Part shown: positions 1 to 8,118 of the stretch, one piece after another
Numbering within the stretch: the stretch's first letter is position 1
Layout of the letters: each line of letters starts with the position of its first letter
From: an uncultured Lachnospiraceae bacterium
Lineage (GTDB): Bacteria; Bacillota; Clostridia; Lachnospirales; Lachnospiraceae
NCBI GenBank assembly: GCA_947243855.1
Contig: CAMXIK010000025.1
Span: 1-46,676 of the forward strand
DNA: 46,676 nt
Direction: 5' to 3'
Notes under the pieces: generated by a model
What the model saw: the letters and a program-made list of their open reading frames with translations, nothing else
Database searches by the model: none
Told to the model about the DNA's origin: nothing
Made by a program: the position numbers and the translations under genes

Positions 1-49
1 TATACTGTCGAAAATAAAATGCTTTTTCTGTCTACTATAAAGTGCCGCG

Positions 50-193
50 TTACACCAATGCGCCCCTGCTGATCTGCTGGCTGGTATTCTGATGGGAAAG
101 TGCAAGGGTTTCATCGGGTTTATTACCCGTCCCTCCCTCTTTCCCCTCTCCCAGCAGCTTTTGCGGGCTTTTTAATTCCAGTGGCTGGCTCAT
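50..193 (-). CDS. Short ORF downstream of virB4 (47 aa)
   Basis: This small ORF follows the VirB4 stop codon by about 18 bases and has a strong ribosome binding site (GGAGGACGGTGAGGAT before ATG), which is the main reason to list it. The product is hydrophilic, begins MSQPLELKSPQKLLGEG and ends at a TAA at 50-52. In related elements the gene after VirB4 is a large cell-wall hydrolase (CD1108 family) with a hydrophilic N terminus. This could therefore be its truncated start, or a free-standing short protein. No domain is recognised. Nothing else is seen at 1-49. Confidence 0.35.
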   Translation of the reverse strand: MSQPLELKSPQKLLGEGKEGGTGNKPDETLALSHQNTSQQISRGALV

Positions 194-211
194 ATCCTCA
201 CCGTCCTCCGT

Positions 212-3121
212 TTATACTGCCGCCTGCTCTGTTTTCTTTTCCCGCTTTTTGCCCGGTCGCAGTGCCTCTCCGGGTTTCGTTGTCATAACTTTATAGCAGA
301 TCGTGTTCTTCGGGAACTCATCCTCAAACGGGATTTTCGCCTGCTCAATCCACAAAAGACCTTTTCCCGGCTCCCCAGACTTGATATAATCTTCCTCCTC
401 TTTAGACAAATCCAAATGCTCGGCTAAAAGCCTTGCGTCATCCCCGGCTTGGTTTAACATGACAATAAAGTTGGTTGTATCCAAAATATTTTGTATCTCC
501 GGGGAACGGAAAAGGTCTTTGATGTTCTGTGTGATACCGCTGGGAATTCCGCCCCATTTCCGGAAACGCTTCCAGATCTCCACGCTGTATGCTGCGGTGA
601 TGGGGCTTCGCAGAAGAAGATGGAACTCATCAATATCCACCCATGTACATTTTTCCGCAGCCCGGTTCTTCGTCACGCGGCTCCAGATCGTATCCTGAAT
701 GATCAGCATGGTCAGGTCTCTCTGGTTCGCATCCATTTCCTTTAAATCAAAGCACACAAGCCGCGCGTTAATATCGATGTTTGATCTGTGGTTAAAGTAG
801 CTAAGGGAACCCGATACATACCGGGACAGGGAGATCGACAAGTTTAAACCGATGCGCTGCATTTCTCCCGGCATGGAGCGCAGCTCGTTATATAAGTCTT
901 CCAGTATTGGCATTTTCGCCGGCGCCGGATCAAGCGCAAATCGGTGGTAAATGTTTTTACAGGCCGCATCAATAACTGCTGTTTCATTTTTACTCAAGAT
1001 TGCATTGTTGCCAAGAATCAGCTCACACATGGATACGACAAAGTTACATTTTGCCGCAATGGGATCATAGTCCCGGTCCAGCTTATTTTTTGCCGCAAGG
1101 TTAATCTCCATGGGGTTGATATGTACCTTGGAGTTGAGCGCGATCTTGATGACCTGTCCGCCAAGCAGCTTATACAGGATTCCATACTCCCCCTCTGGAT
1201 CGATAGTAAACCTGTCATCCTGCGTCCGTAAAAAAGTGTCTAAAATCTCACGTTTCACAAAAAAGGTCTTGCCAAAACCCGGCATACCAAAAAACAGGCC
1301 ATTTGGATTGACAAGCAGCTTCCGGTTCGCCATGATAACGTTGTTGCTCAGGCTGTTCATGCCGTAATACTGTCCATTATTTGTGTAAAGCTCCTTGGTT
1401 GTAAACGGGATGAATATAGCCATGTCCGTGGTCGTGAAAGTACGCTTCACTTCAACCGTGTTGTTTCCTAAAGGAAGCGCCGACATGTACCCCTGCTCCT
1501 GTCTGTTATCCAGCCGTTCCAAACGGCATTGGTACGCCGACAGGATGCCGTTTAATTCAAAGATATTTTCCTCAAGCTCCTTCCTTGTGGCCGCTGTCTG
1601 CACCACGGTGATCGTGGTATGGTACATCTGTTCATTTTTCCGCTGGATGTCACGGTACAGCTTATCCCCCGCATCTTTATAGGTTTCTAACTCCGGCGGA
1701 AGCAGATCCATGTCAAAACCACTCCGGACGGCATTTTTCTGGTTCGTAATGACCATTGCCTGAATATCGGTTACGTTATCCTTCGCATAATCAAGGGCCT
1801 CCTTACGGGACATGGCGTCCGAATGGATGGAGATCCACACATTGCTGCCAAGGTTCATCACATCGGCGATAACCCGGTCCTCCATGTCAGAGGCAAAGAC
1901 CTGAAGATAACTCACCGCGCCTACCCGGTCACCCACGCGGAAATATTTAGTTGCATTAAGATCAGGGCCTGATTTAAAGGAAAAACTGGAAGGGGCAATA
2001 AAATCTTTACTGGAAAGCCCTGTTTTCACTGGCATATCCCAGTTCCACATGAGTTTTTCCTTGGACGCCGGATGGAAAATCCGGAATAAAAGCTCCAGCC
2101 GCTCATACCCGGTAAGGACATGACAGCGGCTGTTAAACTTGTGCAGATACTTTTCCAACTGTTTACTGATCTTCGCCAGTTTCAGTTTTGCGTTTTTATA
2201 ATCCTTTGCGTAAATCCCGTATGTAAGATACCGTTCTTTTTTCAGGTTGTTGGTTCCCTTGGCAAACTGCCTGATCAGCATGTCGGAATACTCCTTCCTC
2301 ACTAGGTTATGGGCGTCTTCCTGCGCAGGGATGATAAAATCCTTCGCATACACGTCCTTATCCATTTCCATGTTTCCGTAGTTAAACTGGAAATGGATCT
2401 CCGGATTAAAGTAATTAATCAGCGTGCACCACCTCTCAAAAAGCACATTTTTCGGGTCGTTATCCAGAAGCTGGTACGTGATATCCTCAAAAGCGATCGT
2501 CTGGGTGAAGTAGCCTGCCGCCGATTCAAAAATGCCGTCCTCATAGGGAACCCTGTAAGGTATGGTATCCTGCGCGGACTCCGGGATTTCTCCCTTGATC
2601 TTCGCTTTCCTGACTGCTTTTTCCAGTTCCTTTTTGATCTTCGGGTCAATCGGCCCTTTCATTGGAATCGTGATGTGCTGCTTTCCGATTTTTACCTCTG
2701 ACGTCTCCCCGGCCGCCTTGATCTTCGCAATTTCTTTCTTTGATTTCCCGGAAAACACGATCCGTTCCACCTCCTTTTCCAATTTCTTCTCTTCCTCCTG
2801 TAGCACGTACAGGTTATTTGTCTGGTATGGCCTGTCCGTGTTTCTTACAAAATGCGTTTCCCAATAAAATTTCGCATATTTCTCAACACCCATGCCATTA
2901 TGTTTATACATCAGGCAGAGCGCTATGGGCGCTGTCACAACACACATCCCGGTAAGTGACAGGAGCACTTCAAGCCCCATGGCTAACCGCATCACCAGAA
3001 ACACCGGCAGGCCCACCACGATTCCGGCCGCAAATGCCGCCATCTGTCTTTTCGTCAGGTTGAGGCCCGGAATGGTCTTCCGGACCTCTGAAAAATCCTT
3101 TGTCATGTTTACATATGCCAT
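212..3121 (-). CDS. PrgI-VirB4 fusion, conjugation ATPase (CD1110 type)
   Basis: This is the main ATPase of the type IV secretion/conjugation channel, acting at the inner face of the membrane. Residues 1-about 100 resemble PrgI-family proteins: a short cytoplasmic start, then two hydrophobic segments at about 25-50 and 52-72. A charged linker (105-180) leads to a VirB4-type start (SAQDTIPYRVPYEDGI, 182-197) and the full ATPase. Walker A is GMPGFGKTF at 612-620 and Walker B is CTWVDIDEFH at 825-834. PrgI and VirB4 are usually separate neighbouring genes in these elements, so the 969-residue length reflects a fusion. ATG at 3121 has an AGAGAGG ribosome binding site and lies 15 bases after the VirB6 gene, consistent with one operon. 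Confidence 0.9.
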   Translation of the reverse strand: MAYVNMTKDFSEVRKTIPGLNLTKRQMAAFAAGIVVGLPVFLVMRLAMGLEVLLSLTGMCVVTAPIALCLMYKHNGMGVEKYAKFYWETHFVRNTDRPYQTNNLYVLQEEEKKLEKEVERIVFSGKSKKEIAKIKAAGETSEVKIGKQHITIPMKGPIDPKIKKELEKAVRKAKIKGEIPESAQDTIPYRVPYEDGIFESAAGYFTQTIAFEDITYQLLDNDPKNVLFERWCTLINYFNPEIHFQFNYGNMEMDKDVYAKDFIIPAQEDAHNLVRKEYSDMLIRQFAKGTNNLKKERYLTYGIYAKDYKNAKLKLAKISKQLEKYLHKFNSRCHVLTGYERLELLFRIFHPASKEKLMWNWDMPVKTGLSSKDFIAPSSFSFKSGPDLNATKYFRVGDRVGAVSYLQVFASDMEDRVIADVMNLGSNVWISIHSDAMSRKEALDYAKDNVTDIQAMVITNQKNAVRSGFDMDLLPPELETYKDAGDKLYRDIQRKNEQMYHTTITVVQTAATRKELEENIFELNGILSAYQCRLERLDNRQEQGYMSALPLGNNTVEVKRTFTTTDMAIFIPFTTKELYTNNGQYYGMNSLSNNVIMANRKLLVNPNGLFFGMPGFGKTFFVKREILDTFLRTQDDRFTIDPEGEYGILYKLLGGQVIKIALNSKVHINPMEINLAAKNKLDRDYDPIAAKCNFVVSMCELILGNNAILSKNETAVIDAACKNIYHRFALDPAPAKMPILEDLYNELRSMPGEMQRIGLNLSISLSRYVSGSLSYFNHRSNIDINARLVCFDLKEMDANQRDLTMLIIQDTIWSRVTKNRAAEKCTWVDIDEFHLLLRSPITAAYSVEIWKRFRKWGGIPSGITQNIKDLFRSPEIQNILDTTNFIVMLNQAGDDARLLAEHLDLSKEEEDYIKSGEPGKGLLWIEQAKIPFEDEFPKNTICYKVMTTKPGEALRPGKKREKKTEQAAV

Positions 3122-3136
3122 ATCATTAACCTCTCT

Positions 3137-4036
3137 CTAATGCGCATTGAAAATGCTTGCTGAGATATTTCCTGCCTTAAACGTCATGATCGCCAGACTA
3201 AAGCCGCAGCCTAAAATCATGGCTATGCTTTCGGCAAAGTTACCCATCTCCAACCCTCCAAGGACGCCGCCGTAGAGGGCATACATTAACAGGATAAAGA
3301 AGCCTTCAAAAGACAGCGAAAGCATCTTTCTGGTGTAATTCATACCTACTTGTGCCCATTCCTTATTAATCCACGTGGAATACGGGATTGGCGCAGCACT
3401 GGCATAAGCCAGAAACTCTACAAACCACATCATGACTTTGACATAAACGATTACCCCGCATAACAGGACTGCAAACCTTGCTATAAATAAAATGAGCTTA
3501 TAGCCGACGAGGTTCATGACATCCCCTAATGTAAGTTCAGTTGGATCAGGAGTCAGTCCAAGATCCTGTAGCGTGGGTGTGACCGATATCGACGTGGAAG
3601 TCTCCGCCTTCAAAGCCCTCGCCGCCTTTATGCCGACATCCTCGAATGCCGTCACAATCTTAAAGGAATAGGCGCATACGAAAAGGCACATGCCGAACTT
3701 TAACAGAATAAGGAAAAGCTTCTCTGGTTTTGCCGTATTCATGGAGTTGCTTTCCTGCACCAGATGGATCAGCTCCCAGCATAAAACCACCGTTATAAAG
3801 GCTCCCGCTATCGGGATGCAGATATTCTCCGCGATTCTTTGTACGGTTTCGTATGCGGAGCCATGGTTCCACAGTCTGGGGCCAAGGGTGATCTGGCTGG
3901 ATGCGGTGCTGAATGACTGGTTTAAAAAGTCAAACAGCATATTTATGCTGTTTTGGACGCTTTCATACAGCCATGCATACACTGTTTTATAAAGCGCCTG
4001 TAGAACCTTGTCTAAAAATTCAGAAGGACCATTCAT
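3137..4036 (-). CDS. VirB6/TrbL-like conjugation membrane protein (CD1112 type)
   Basis: This is a polytopic inner-membrane part of the conjugation channel. The 299 residues begin with an amphipathic region. Hydrophobic segments follow at roughly 75-95, 108-128, 175-205 and 235-285, separated by a loop rich in Thr and Pro. Its place between the Maff2-type protein and VirB4 matches the standard order of Clostridia conjugative elements, which supports the call more than any single motif. ATG at 4036 is preceded by AAGGCGGTGAGGAT. The gene starts 12 bases after the upstream stop and ends 15 bases before VirB4, so translation is probably coupled. Confidence 0.85.
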   Translation of the reverse strand: MNGPSEFLDKVLQALYKTVYAWLYESVQNSINMLFDFLNQSFSTASSQITLGPRLWNHGSAYETVQRIAENICIPIAGAFITVVLCWELIHLVQESNSMNTAKPEKLFLILLKFGMCLFVCAYSFKIVTAFEDVGIKAARALKAETSTSISVTPTLQDLGLTPDPTELTLGDVMNLVGYKLILFIARFAVLLCGVIVYVKVMMWFVEFLAYASAAPIPYSTWINKEWAQVGMNYTRKMLSLSFEGFFILLMYALYGGVLGGLEMGNFAESIAMILGCGFSLAIMTFKAGNISASIFNAH

Positions 4037-4048
4037 ATCCTCACCGCC

Positions 4049-4267
4049 TTATATGTTAAGCAGACTGGATATCTGCGGTATAAGGAGCCTGCCGACCGCA
4101 AAGATCACGCCGCCGCCGATGATCTTTCCCATGCCCTCTTCTTTCCTTGCTGCATTCTGCTGGCTGTGACCCTCAGAAAAGTTTATGATTCCTACCACTG
4201 CCAAGCCTGCGCCCCATGCCATTACTCCCATACTTGCATATCTTATAACTTCGTCAAAAAATCCCAT
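4049..4267 (-). CDS. Maff2-family small membrane protein
   Basis: This is a small conserved membrane protein of Gram-positive conjugative elements, probably a channel or pilin-like component in the position of VirB2/VirB3; its exact role is not established. I start it at the internal ATG (4267, MGFFDEVIRYASMG) because GAGGAGGAAGAG sits just upstream. A longer reading from 4324 would run through the palindrome and its repeated leader. The 72 residues hold two hydrophobic helices around a GHSQQNAARKEEGMGKIIGGG linker, as in Maff2 proteins. It is followed directly by VirB6. Confidence 0.8.
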   Translation of the reverse strand: MGFFDEVIRYASMGVMAWGAGLAVVGIINFSEGHSQQNAARKEEGMGKIIGGGVIFAVGRLLIPQISSLLNI

Positions 4268-4283
4268 TTTTCTCTTCCTCCTC

Positions 4284-4305
4284 GGATATGCGGCGTCGCA
4301 TATCC
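4284..4305. repeat. Palindrome copy A (variant)
   Basis: The core at 4287-4302 reads TATGCGGCGTCGCATA, one base from the perfect palindrome TATGCGACGTCGCATA, extended by GGA/TCC arms. It lies immediately upstream of the Maff2 ribosome binding site. Confidence 0.85.
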
Positions 4306-4360
4306 CAATAAAAAAACTCCCCATGGGAGTGGTGCTCCTTGGAGAGTTTGGTTGATAGTT
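4285..4360 (-). repeat. Terminator-palindrome leader, repeat copy 1
   Basis: A stretch of about 76 bases nearly identical to 5227-5302. Read on the minus strand it carries ACTATCAACCA, a CTCC-AA-GGAG mini-hairpin, a terminator hairpin with a T7 run, and then the palindrome. Each copy sits between the end of one gene and the ribosome binding site of the next, with little room for a new promoter after the terminator. Confidence 0.8.
4316..4330 (-). terminator. Intrinsic terminator or attenuator before Maff2
   Basis: The minus strand reads ACTCCC-ATG-GGGAGT followed by TTTTTTTATT. The stem is short but GC-rich. The upstream GGAG can pair with the CTCC of this stem, so an alternative fold exists. 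It sits only about 50 bases before the Maff2 start, so it may modulate read-through rather than end the operon. Confidence 0.65.
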
Positions 4361-4371
4361 ACCTGAATTTT

Positions 4372-5208
4372 TTATCTGATATTTTCATCCCTTTTATGCT
4401 CAGATGTCAGTGCTAACCGGTTGCCTTCCGCATCCTTTTCTTTGGCCGCTACTTTTTCTTTGTTTTCCGAAAGCTTACTTAAAACTGAGGCTTTTTGTTC
4501 TAGTGTCCGACACTTTTCAATAGCTCCGTTTAACTTTTCTACCCGCTGTGCGTAGGTATTCTGGCGCTTTTGAAAATGATTTCTAAACATACGGAACAGC
4601 GCAGGCCCCTTTTTTTCATTCTGGGATTCTGCACGTTCCTCTGAAACGCTCTTTTCCCTTCCTGATACAATCCTTCCTGCATTTCCAAGGTGGCTTGCTG
4701 CCTCAGACAGCTCCATTTCTACTGCGTTAAGCTTTTCAGCAGCATTTTTCATATCTCTCTCACTGCTCCTTGCCTGATCCCGCATAGCAATCAGCTTTTC
4801 CTGAATGCCAAGAAAGTTACAGACGCCGTTTAAGGCTTTAACGCCAGTGTCTTTAAAATTCTGAACAACATGCTGGGCTTTCTGGTTGAGTTCCTGCTTC
4901 GTGTCCTGCAGCTTTTCTCCCTGTGCTTTCAATCCTTTCTCTGCCTGTTCAGCAAGATTTGTAAAGACTCTTTTATTTTTGGATATATCCGGGCTGCTCT
5001 CTGTTCTGCTTAAAAGTTCATTTAACTGCTCCTTGATATCCGCAAGTTCCTGCATAACAGCCGCATGATTCTTTTCTGATTCTGCGATGTGATTCATCAG
5101 AAGACCAATTTGCTGTTGCTCATGCAGCATATTTGCTACAACTAATATCCGCATCAGCTCTTCAACGCTGGTCATACGGTTCCCACCCATTACAGCTACT
5201 TCATTCAT
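4372..5208 (-). CDS. ICE coiled-coil protein with SVxxxL tail (DUF6674-like)
   Basis: This 278-residue hydrophilic protein has an N-terminal helical region (MTSVEELMRILVVANMLHEQ, about 12-31) and long coiled-coil segments at about 40-70, 85-115 and 140-240. It resembles DUF6674-type proteins found in Lachnospiraceae conjugative elements, but I recognise the family only loosely and its function is unknown. SVLSKL at 241-246 starts a charged tail of 38 residues, matching the tails of Fic, PcfB, VapD and the nucleotidase in this element. ATG at 5208 has GGGAAGGAGTATCAA upstream, and palindrome copy B lies just before that. It could be an accessory or cargo protein of the conjugation machine. Confidence 0.6.
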   Translation of the reverse strand: MNEVAVMGGNRMTSVEELMRILVVANMLHEQQQIGLLMNHIAESEKNHAAVMQELADIKEQLNELLSRTESSPDISKNKRVFTNLAEQAEKGLKAQGEKLQDTKQELNQKAQHVVQNFKDTGVKALNGVCNFLGIQEKLIAMRDQARSSERDMKNAAEKLNAVEMELSEAASHLGNAGRIVSGREKSVSEERAESQNEKKGPALFRMFRNHFQKRQNTYAQRVEKLNGAIEKCRTLEQKASVLSKLSENKEKVAAKEKDAEGNRLALTSEHKRDENIR

Positions 5209-5228
5209 TTGATACTCCTTCCCTGAAA

Positions 5229-5244
5229 TATGCGACGTCGCATA
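5229..5244. repeat. Palindrome copy B (perfect)
   Basis: TATGCGACGTCGCATA, a perfect 16-bp dyad, about 10 bases upstream of the ribosome binding site of the coiled-coil gene. Confidence 0.9.
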
Positions 5245-5257
5245 TCCTAATAAAAAA

Positions 5258-5272
5258 ACTCCCCATGGGAGT
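5258..5272 (-). terminator. Intrinsic terminator or attenuator before the coiled-coil gene
   Basis: Same ACTCCC-ATG-GGGAGT hairpin and T-run as at 4316-4330. It lies downstream of Fic and the empty stretch 5303-5364, and about 50 bases before the next start codon. Confidence 0.65.
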
Positions 5273-5364
5273 GATGCTCCTTGGAGAGTGTGGTTGATAG
5301 TTCCATAAATTTGATTAAGTTGTTCCCTCTTTTTACAATGCTGTTTTTCCTATCACCTCCTACT

Positions 5365-5380
5365 TATGCGACGTCGCATA
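5365..5380. repeat. Palindrome copy C (perfect)
   Basis: TATGCGACGTCGCATA directly abuts the Fic stop codon. On the minus strand it is followed by AGTAGGAGGTGATAGG, a good ribosome binding site with no usable start codon after it. Confidence 0.9.
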
Positions 5381-6166
5381 TTATCTCGATTCTTGATCGG
5401 CTTCCCTCTCTGTCCGTTCACGTTGCGTCGTTCTGCCATCTGCGCCGTTTTCTTTGATCCGCTCCTGATACCCCGACAGCTTTTCCAAAACAGAATCTTT
5501 CACCGGCATATGATTAATCCGCTCCTGTTCCAGACAGCTTAACTCTTCCAGAAACTTTTCTAACGCTGTACTGTCATTGTTTCCAAGCATTTCAAAATAG
5601 TCGCTTCGCTGTTCTTTGGGAATTACAACAGGCGCAAGATTATTTTTGATAAGTTCAAAATTAAGCAACAGCCTTCCCGTTCTGCCATTTCCATCCTCAA
5701 ATGGATGTATCCGCTCAAACTGAAGATGCATCTGTGCAAGTTTCTGATACACACTGTCAAACTCTGTGTGATTGTAGTTGTACACAAAATACATCATCTG
5801 CTGTGGTATCTGTGCCGGCGCAGGAGGAACATGTTCCGCTCCTCGTATCCTGACTGGAACTGTTCTATATCCTGATATTTCAGATATATTCCTGTTTATC
5901 ATGATTGCCGTATCTTTTATGATCCGTTCCGACAACTCCTCATCCAAATGATTCAAAATATAATTCACCGCATATTTGTGATTAATGGCTTCGTAAATTT
6001 CTCTTGGTTTTGCTGACACCTTGAACTCGTTATCGTTGAACAAAATAGCATATGTCTCCGCATAGGACAGCGTATTTCCCTCTATCCCATTGGAATGGTA
6101 TGTGCTTCTGGTAATAAAGTCTTCAAAATACTCCTGATTCCTAAAAATATAATCTTTTATGTTCAT
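5381..6166 (-). CDS. fic: Fic-domain AMP transferase with SVxxxL tail
   Basis: Fic enzymes usually transfer AMP to a hydroxyl of a target protein. The catalytic motif HPFEDGNGRTGR is complete at 154-165. The inhibitory motif [S/T]xxxE[G/N] appears near the N terminus as SNGIEGN (25-31), which marks a class II, self-inhibited Fic; no separate antitoxin is needed or seen. After the Fic fold, SVLEKL (225-230) opens a charged 37-residue tail like those of four other proteins here. The gene has its own promoter (6191-6219) and GAGAGGGGATTGT before ATG. It sits between VirD4 and the channel genes, which fits a protein sent through the channel, as known for Bartonella VbhT. That role is inference. 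Confidence 0.88.
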   Translation of the reverse strand: MNIKDYIFRNQEYFEDFITRSTYHSNGIEGNTLSYAETYAILFNDNEFKVSAKPREIYEAINHKYAVNYILNHLDEELSERIIKDTAIMINRNISEISGYRTVPVRIRGAEHVPPAPAQIPQQMMYFVYNYNHTEFDSVYQKLAQMHLQFERIHPFEDGNGRTGRLLLNFELIKNNLAPVVIPKEQRSDYFEMLGNNDSTALEKFLEELSCLEQERINHMPVKDSVLEKLSGYQERIKENGADGRTTQRERTEREADQESR

Positions 6167-6190
6167 ACAATCCCCTCTCTTTTACCAGAC

Positions 6191-6219
6191 AATATAACAT
6201 ATCCCATTTTAAATATCAA
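6191..6219 (-). promoter_or_regulatory. Promoter of fic
   Basis: On the minus strand TTGATA (6214-6219) and TATATT (6191-6196) are separated by 17 bases. It lies between palindrome copy D and the fic start, so fic can be expressed apart from virD4. Confidence 0.6.
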
Positions 6220-6231
6220 ATACGGATCATT

Positions 6232-6247
6232 TATGCGACGTCGCATA
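6232..6247. repeat. Palindrome copy D (perfect)
   Basis: TATGCGACGTCGCATA, three bases past the VirD4 stop codon and upstream of the fic promoter. Confidence 0.9.
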
Positions 6248-6249
6248 AT

Positions 6250-8049
6250 TTACACAATTACCTTGTACCGGTCATTCTTATGGAAATGAATCTTTGTGCT
6301 CTCCTTTTCCTTCATCTTCCGGCGGTACTTGGCAAAGTCAAAGGTATTGCGTTCATCGTAATCTGCCGTATATTTGTAATTCGGGTGCGTCGCTGGATCA
6401 TATTTGTTACTGTAAAACGGCGGCAAGCCCGAAATACGGACAATACACTTATCACGATCCATCGTATTAAGCTCATAGATATTCTTAAGCTCCCGGCCTG
6501 TTTTATTATAGTTTACCCCTGTACTCCTGTTCTGGCTGAATGTTTCTGAATTGTTCCACAGATCAATCGTCTCTTTTCCAAGCACTTCTTCCAAGTCTTT
6601 GAGCGTCGATTTTTCCTGACCGCCCAAAAATACAGATGAATCACAGTTACCCGTAATCGTCTCCGCTGCATCTTTAAAGTTTGTTTTCAACTGGCTCTGC
6701 GTCTGTAGCATCATGATTACGCTGATCAAACGGCTCCGGATCGTGGCAATCAAGACCTCAAACTTAGGTATTTTTCCGATATTTGCAAACTCATCCAGAA
6801 TAAACTGCACAGGTGTTTTTAGCTTACCGCCCATCTCCTTATCCGCTTTGTAGCAGAGGACGTTAAACATCTGCGTAAACAAAATTGCCGGAATAAAGTT
6901 GTAGGTGGTATCCGTATCGGATATGATGACATACAGGATGGATTTCTGCCCTGCATCCCCGTAGGTATCAAATTTCAATTCATCATAGGACACAAGCTCT
7001 GCCACATCCGGGATATCAAACGGAGAAAGGTAAGAGCCGACAGAAATCAGTATGCTTTTTGCCGTTTTGCCCGCCGCTTTCTTGTACTTTTTCCGCTGCT
7101 TTACAGCAAAATGACGCGGATTCTTCTTCTCCAACTCTGCGAACAGCATATCTACCGCATTTTCATAAGACTCATCATCCTCACGCACATCATCTGCTTC
7201 CAGAATCTCCAAAAGCGTCGGAATGTTTTGCTCCTCCGGAGGCGCTTCATACCAGAGATAGCCAATCGTCGCCTGCAGCCACAAAAGTGCGGCTTGATCA
7301 AAAAACGGATCGGGCGGTGTGCCTGCATCCGGCGGCTTTAAATTAGAATATAACACAGTCGCCAGTGTCAGGATATCCTTGGGTTCCTTGATATACATAA
7401 AGGGATTGTAGTGCATGGAATTTTTCATATCTACCGTGTCCAGCACATAAATGTTATACCCTTTCTTTGCAAAAAGATTGCCTGTCTCCGGAAGAAGCGT
7501 GCCCTTTGGATCAGTCAAAACGTAGGAACTATGGAGTTGGTACAAGTTCGGTTTTACAAACCCAAACGTTTTACCAGAACCCGATCCCCCAAATACTACA
7601 ACATGCTTATTTCTGTTTAAATTAAACCTCGGCATCCTACCCTTCATGGAAAGCTGCTCTGTTTGTGACAAAATAATGTTGAAAAAGGGATCTTCGTCTA
7701 TAAACGGCTCTATGTCCTTTGCCGTTCCCCATCTTGCCGATCCATATTCCTCTCCGAACCGTGTGTTTTTCTTGTTTATGTTAAACCGCCATTTGGCAGC
7801 ATAGACAACAAAAAAACCTACTGATATTCCTATCAACAGGTCTTTTAGATGAAAACGCGGTGGAAATACTTTATAGAGATACTGGATGTTTCTCAAAAAC
7901 TTAAAGATATCTCCGCTGCACAGCCGATATAGTTCTGCGGTTCTGGCCAAAAAGAACATGCACAAGACATATGGCACTACCAGAATCAGCTTATCTTTTA
8001 GAGGCTTGTCTTTAAATTCCGCAAGCCATGATCTTATTTGTTCCATCAT
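6250..8049 (-). CDS. VirD4-type coupling ATPase (CD1115 type)
   Basis: The coupling protein brings DNA-relaxase and protein substrates to the conjugation channel. The 599-residue protein has two N-terminal membrane segments (about 21-36 and 70-85), Walker A GGSGSGKT at 154-161 and Walker B VQFILDEFANIG at 414-425. The region before Walker A (EEYGSARWGTAKDI) is typical of the VirD4/TraG family. ATG at 8049 follows GGGAGGGGTGAG, and a strong hairpin lies at 8070-8089. It is one of the likely readers of the SVxxxL tails in this element. An internal stretch (about 212-356) is duplicated just upstream as a broken copy. Confidence 0.92.
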   Translation of the reverse strand: MMEQIRSWLAEFKDKPLKDKLILVVPYVLCMFFLARTAELYRLCSGDIFKFLRNIQYLYKVFPPRFHLKDLLIGISVGFFVVYAAKWRFNINKKNTRFGEEYGSARWGTAKDIEPFIDEDPFFNIILSQTEQLSMKGRMPRFNLNRNKHVVVFGGSGSGKTFGFVKPNLYQLHSSYVLTDPKGTLLPETGNLFAKKGYNIYVLDTVDMKNSMHYNPFMYIKEPKDILTLATVLYSNLKPPDAGTPPDPFFDQAALLWLQATIGYLWYEAPPEEQNIPTLLEILEADDVREDDESYENAVDMLFAELEKKNPRHFAVKQRKKYKKAAGKTAKSILISVGSYLSPFDIPDVAELVSYDELKFDTYGDAGQKSILYVIISDTDTTYNFIPAILFTQMFNVLCYKADKEMGGKLKTPVQFILDEFANIGKIPKFEVLIATIRSRLISVIMMLQTQSQLKTNFKDAAETITGNCDSSVFLGGQEKSTLKDLEEVLGKETIDLWNNSETFSQNRSTGVNYNKTGRELKNIYELNTMDRDKCIVRISGLPPFYSNKYDPATHPNYKYTADYDERNTFDFAKYRRKMKEKESTKIHFHKNDRYKVIV

Positions 8050-8069
8050 TTATTACTCACCCCTCCCTA

Positions 8070-8089
8070 ATTTGTTTGAAAAAACAAAT
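8070..8089 (-). promoter_or_regulatory. Hairpin in the virD4 leader
   Basis: ATTTGTTT and AAACAAAT form an 8-bp stem around a four-base loop, 20-40 bases upstream of the VirD4 start and just before its ribosome binding site. It could stabilise or regulate the message. Confidence 0.5.
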
Positions 8090-8102
8090 AACCTCCATTC
8101 TG

Positions 8103-8118
8103 TATGCGATATCGCGTA
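8103..8118. repeat. Palindrome copy E (degenerate)
   Basis: TATGCGATATCGCGTA keeps the dyad around a changed centre. It marks the point where similarity of the broken copy to VirD4 stops. Confidence 0.65.

Larger units (their letters stand above)
5227..5302 (-). repeat. Terminator-palindrome leader, repeat copy 2
   Basis: Second copy of the leader described at 4285-4360, with the same order of elements and only scattered base changes. It precedes the coiled-coil gene. Confidence 0.8.

Noticed and set aside
16..49. Possible insertion-sequence end at the left edge
   Set aside because: The AT-rich end has some symmetry, but I could not match inverted arms and the window ends.
8057..8098. Possible 13-codon leader peptide before virD4
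   Set aside because: It has an ATG but no ribosome binding site, and overlaps the frame of the VirD4 fragment.
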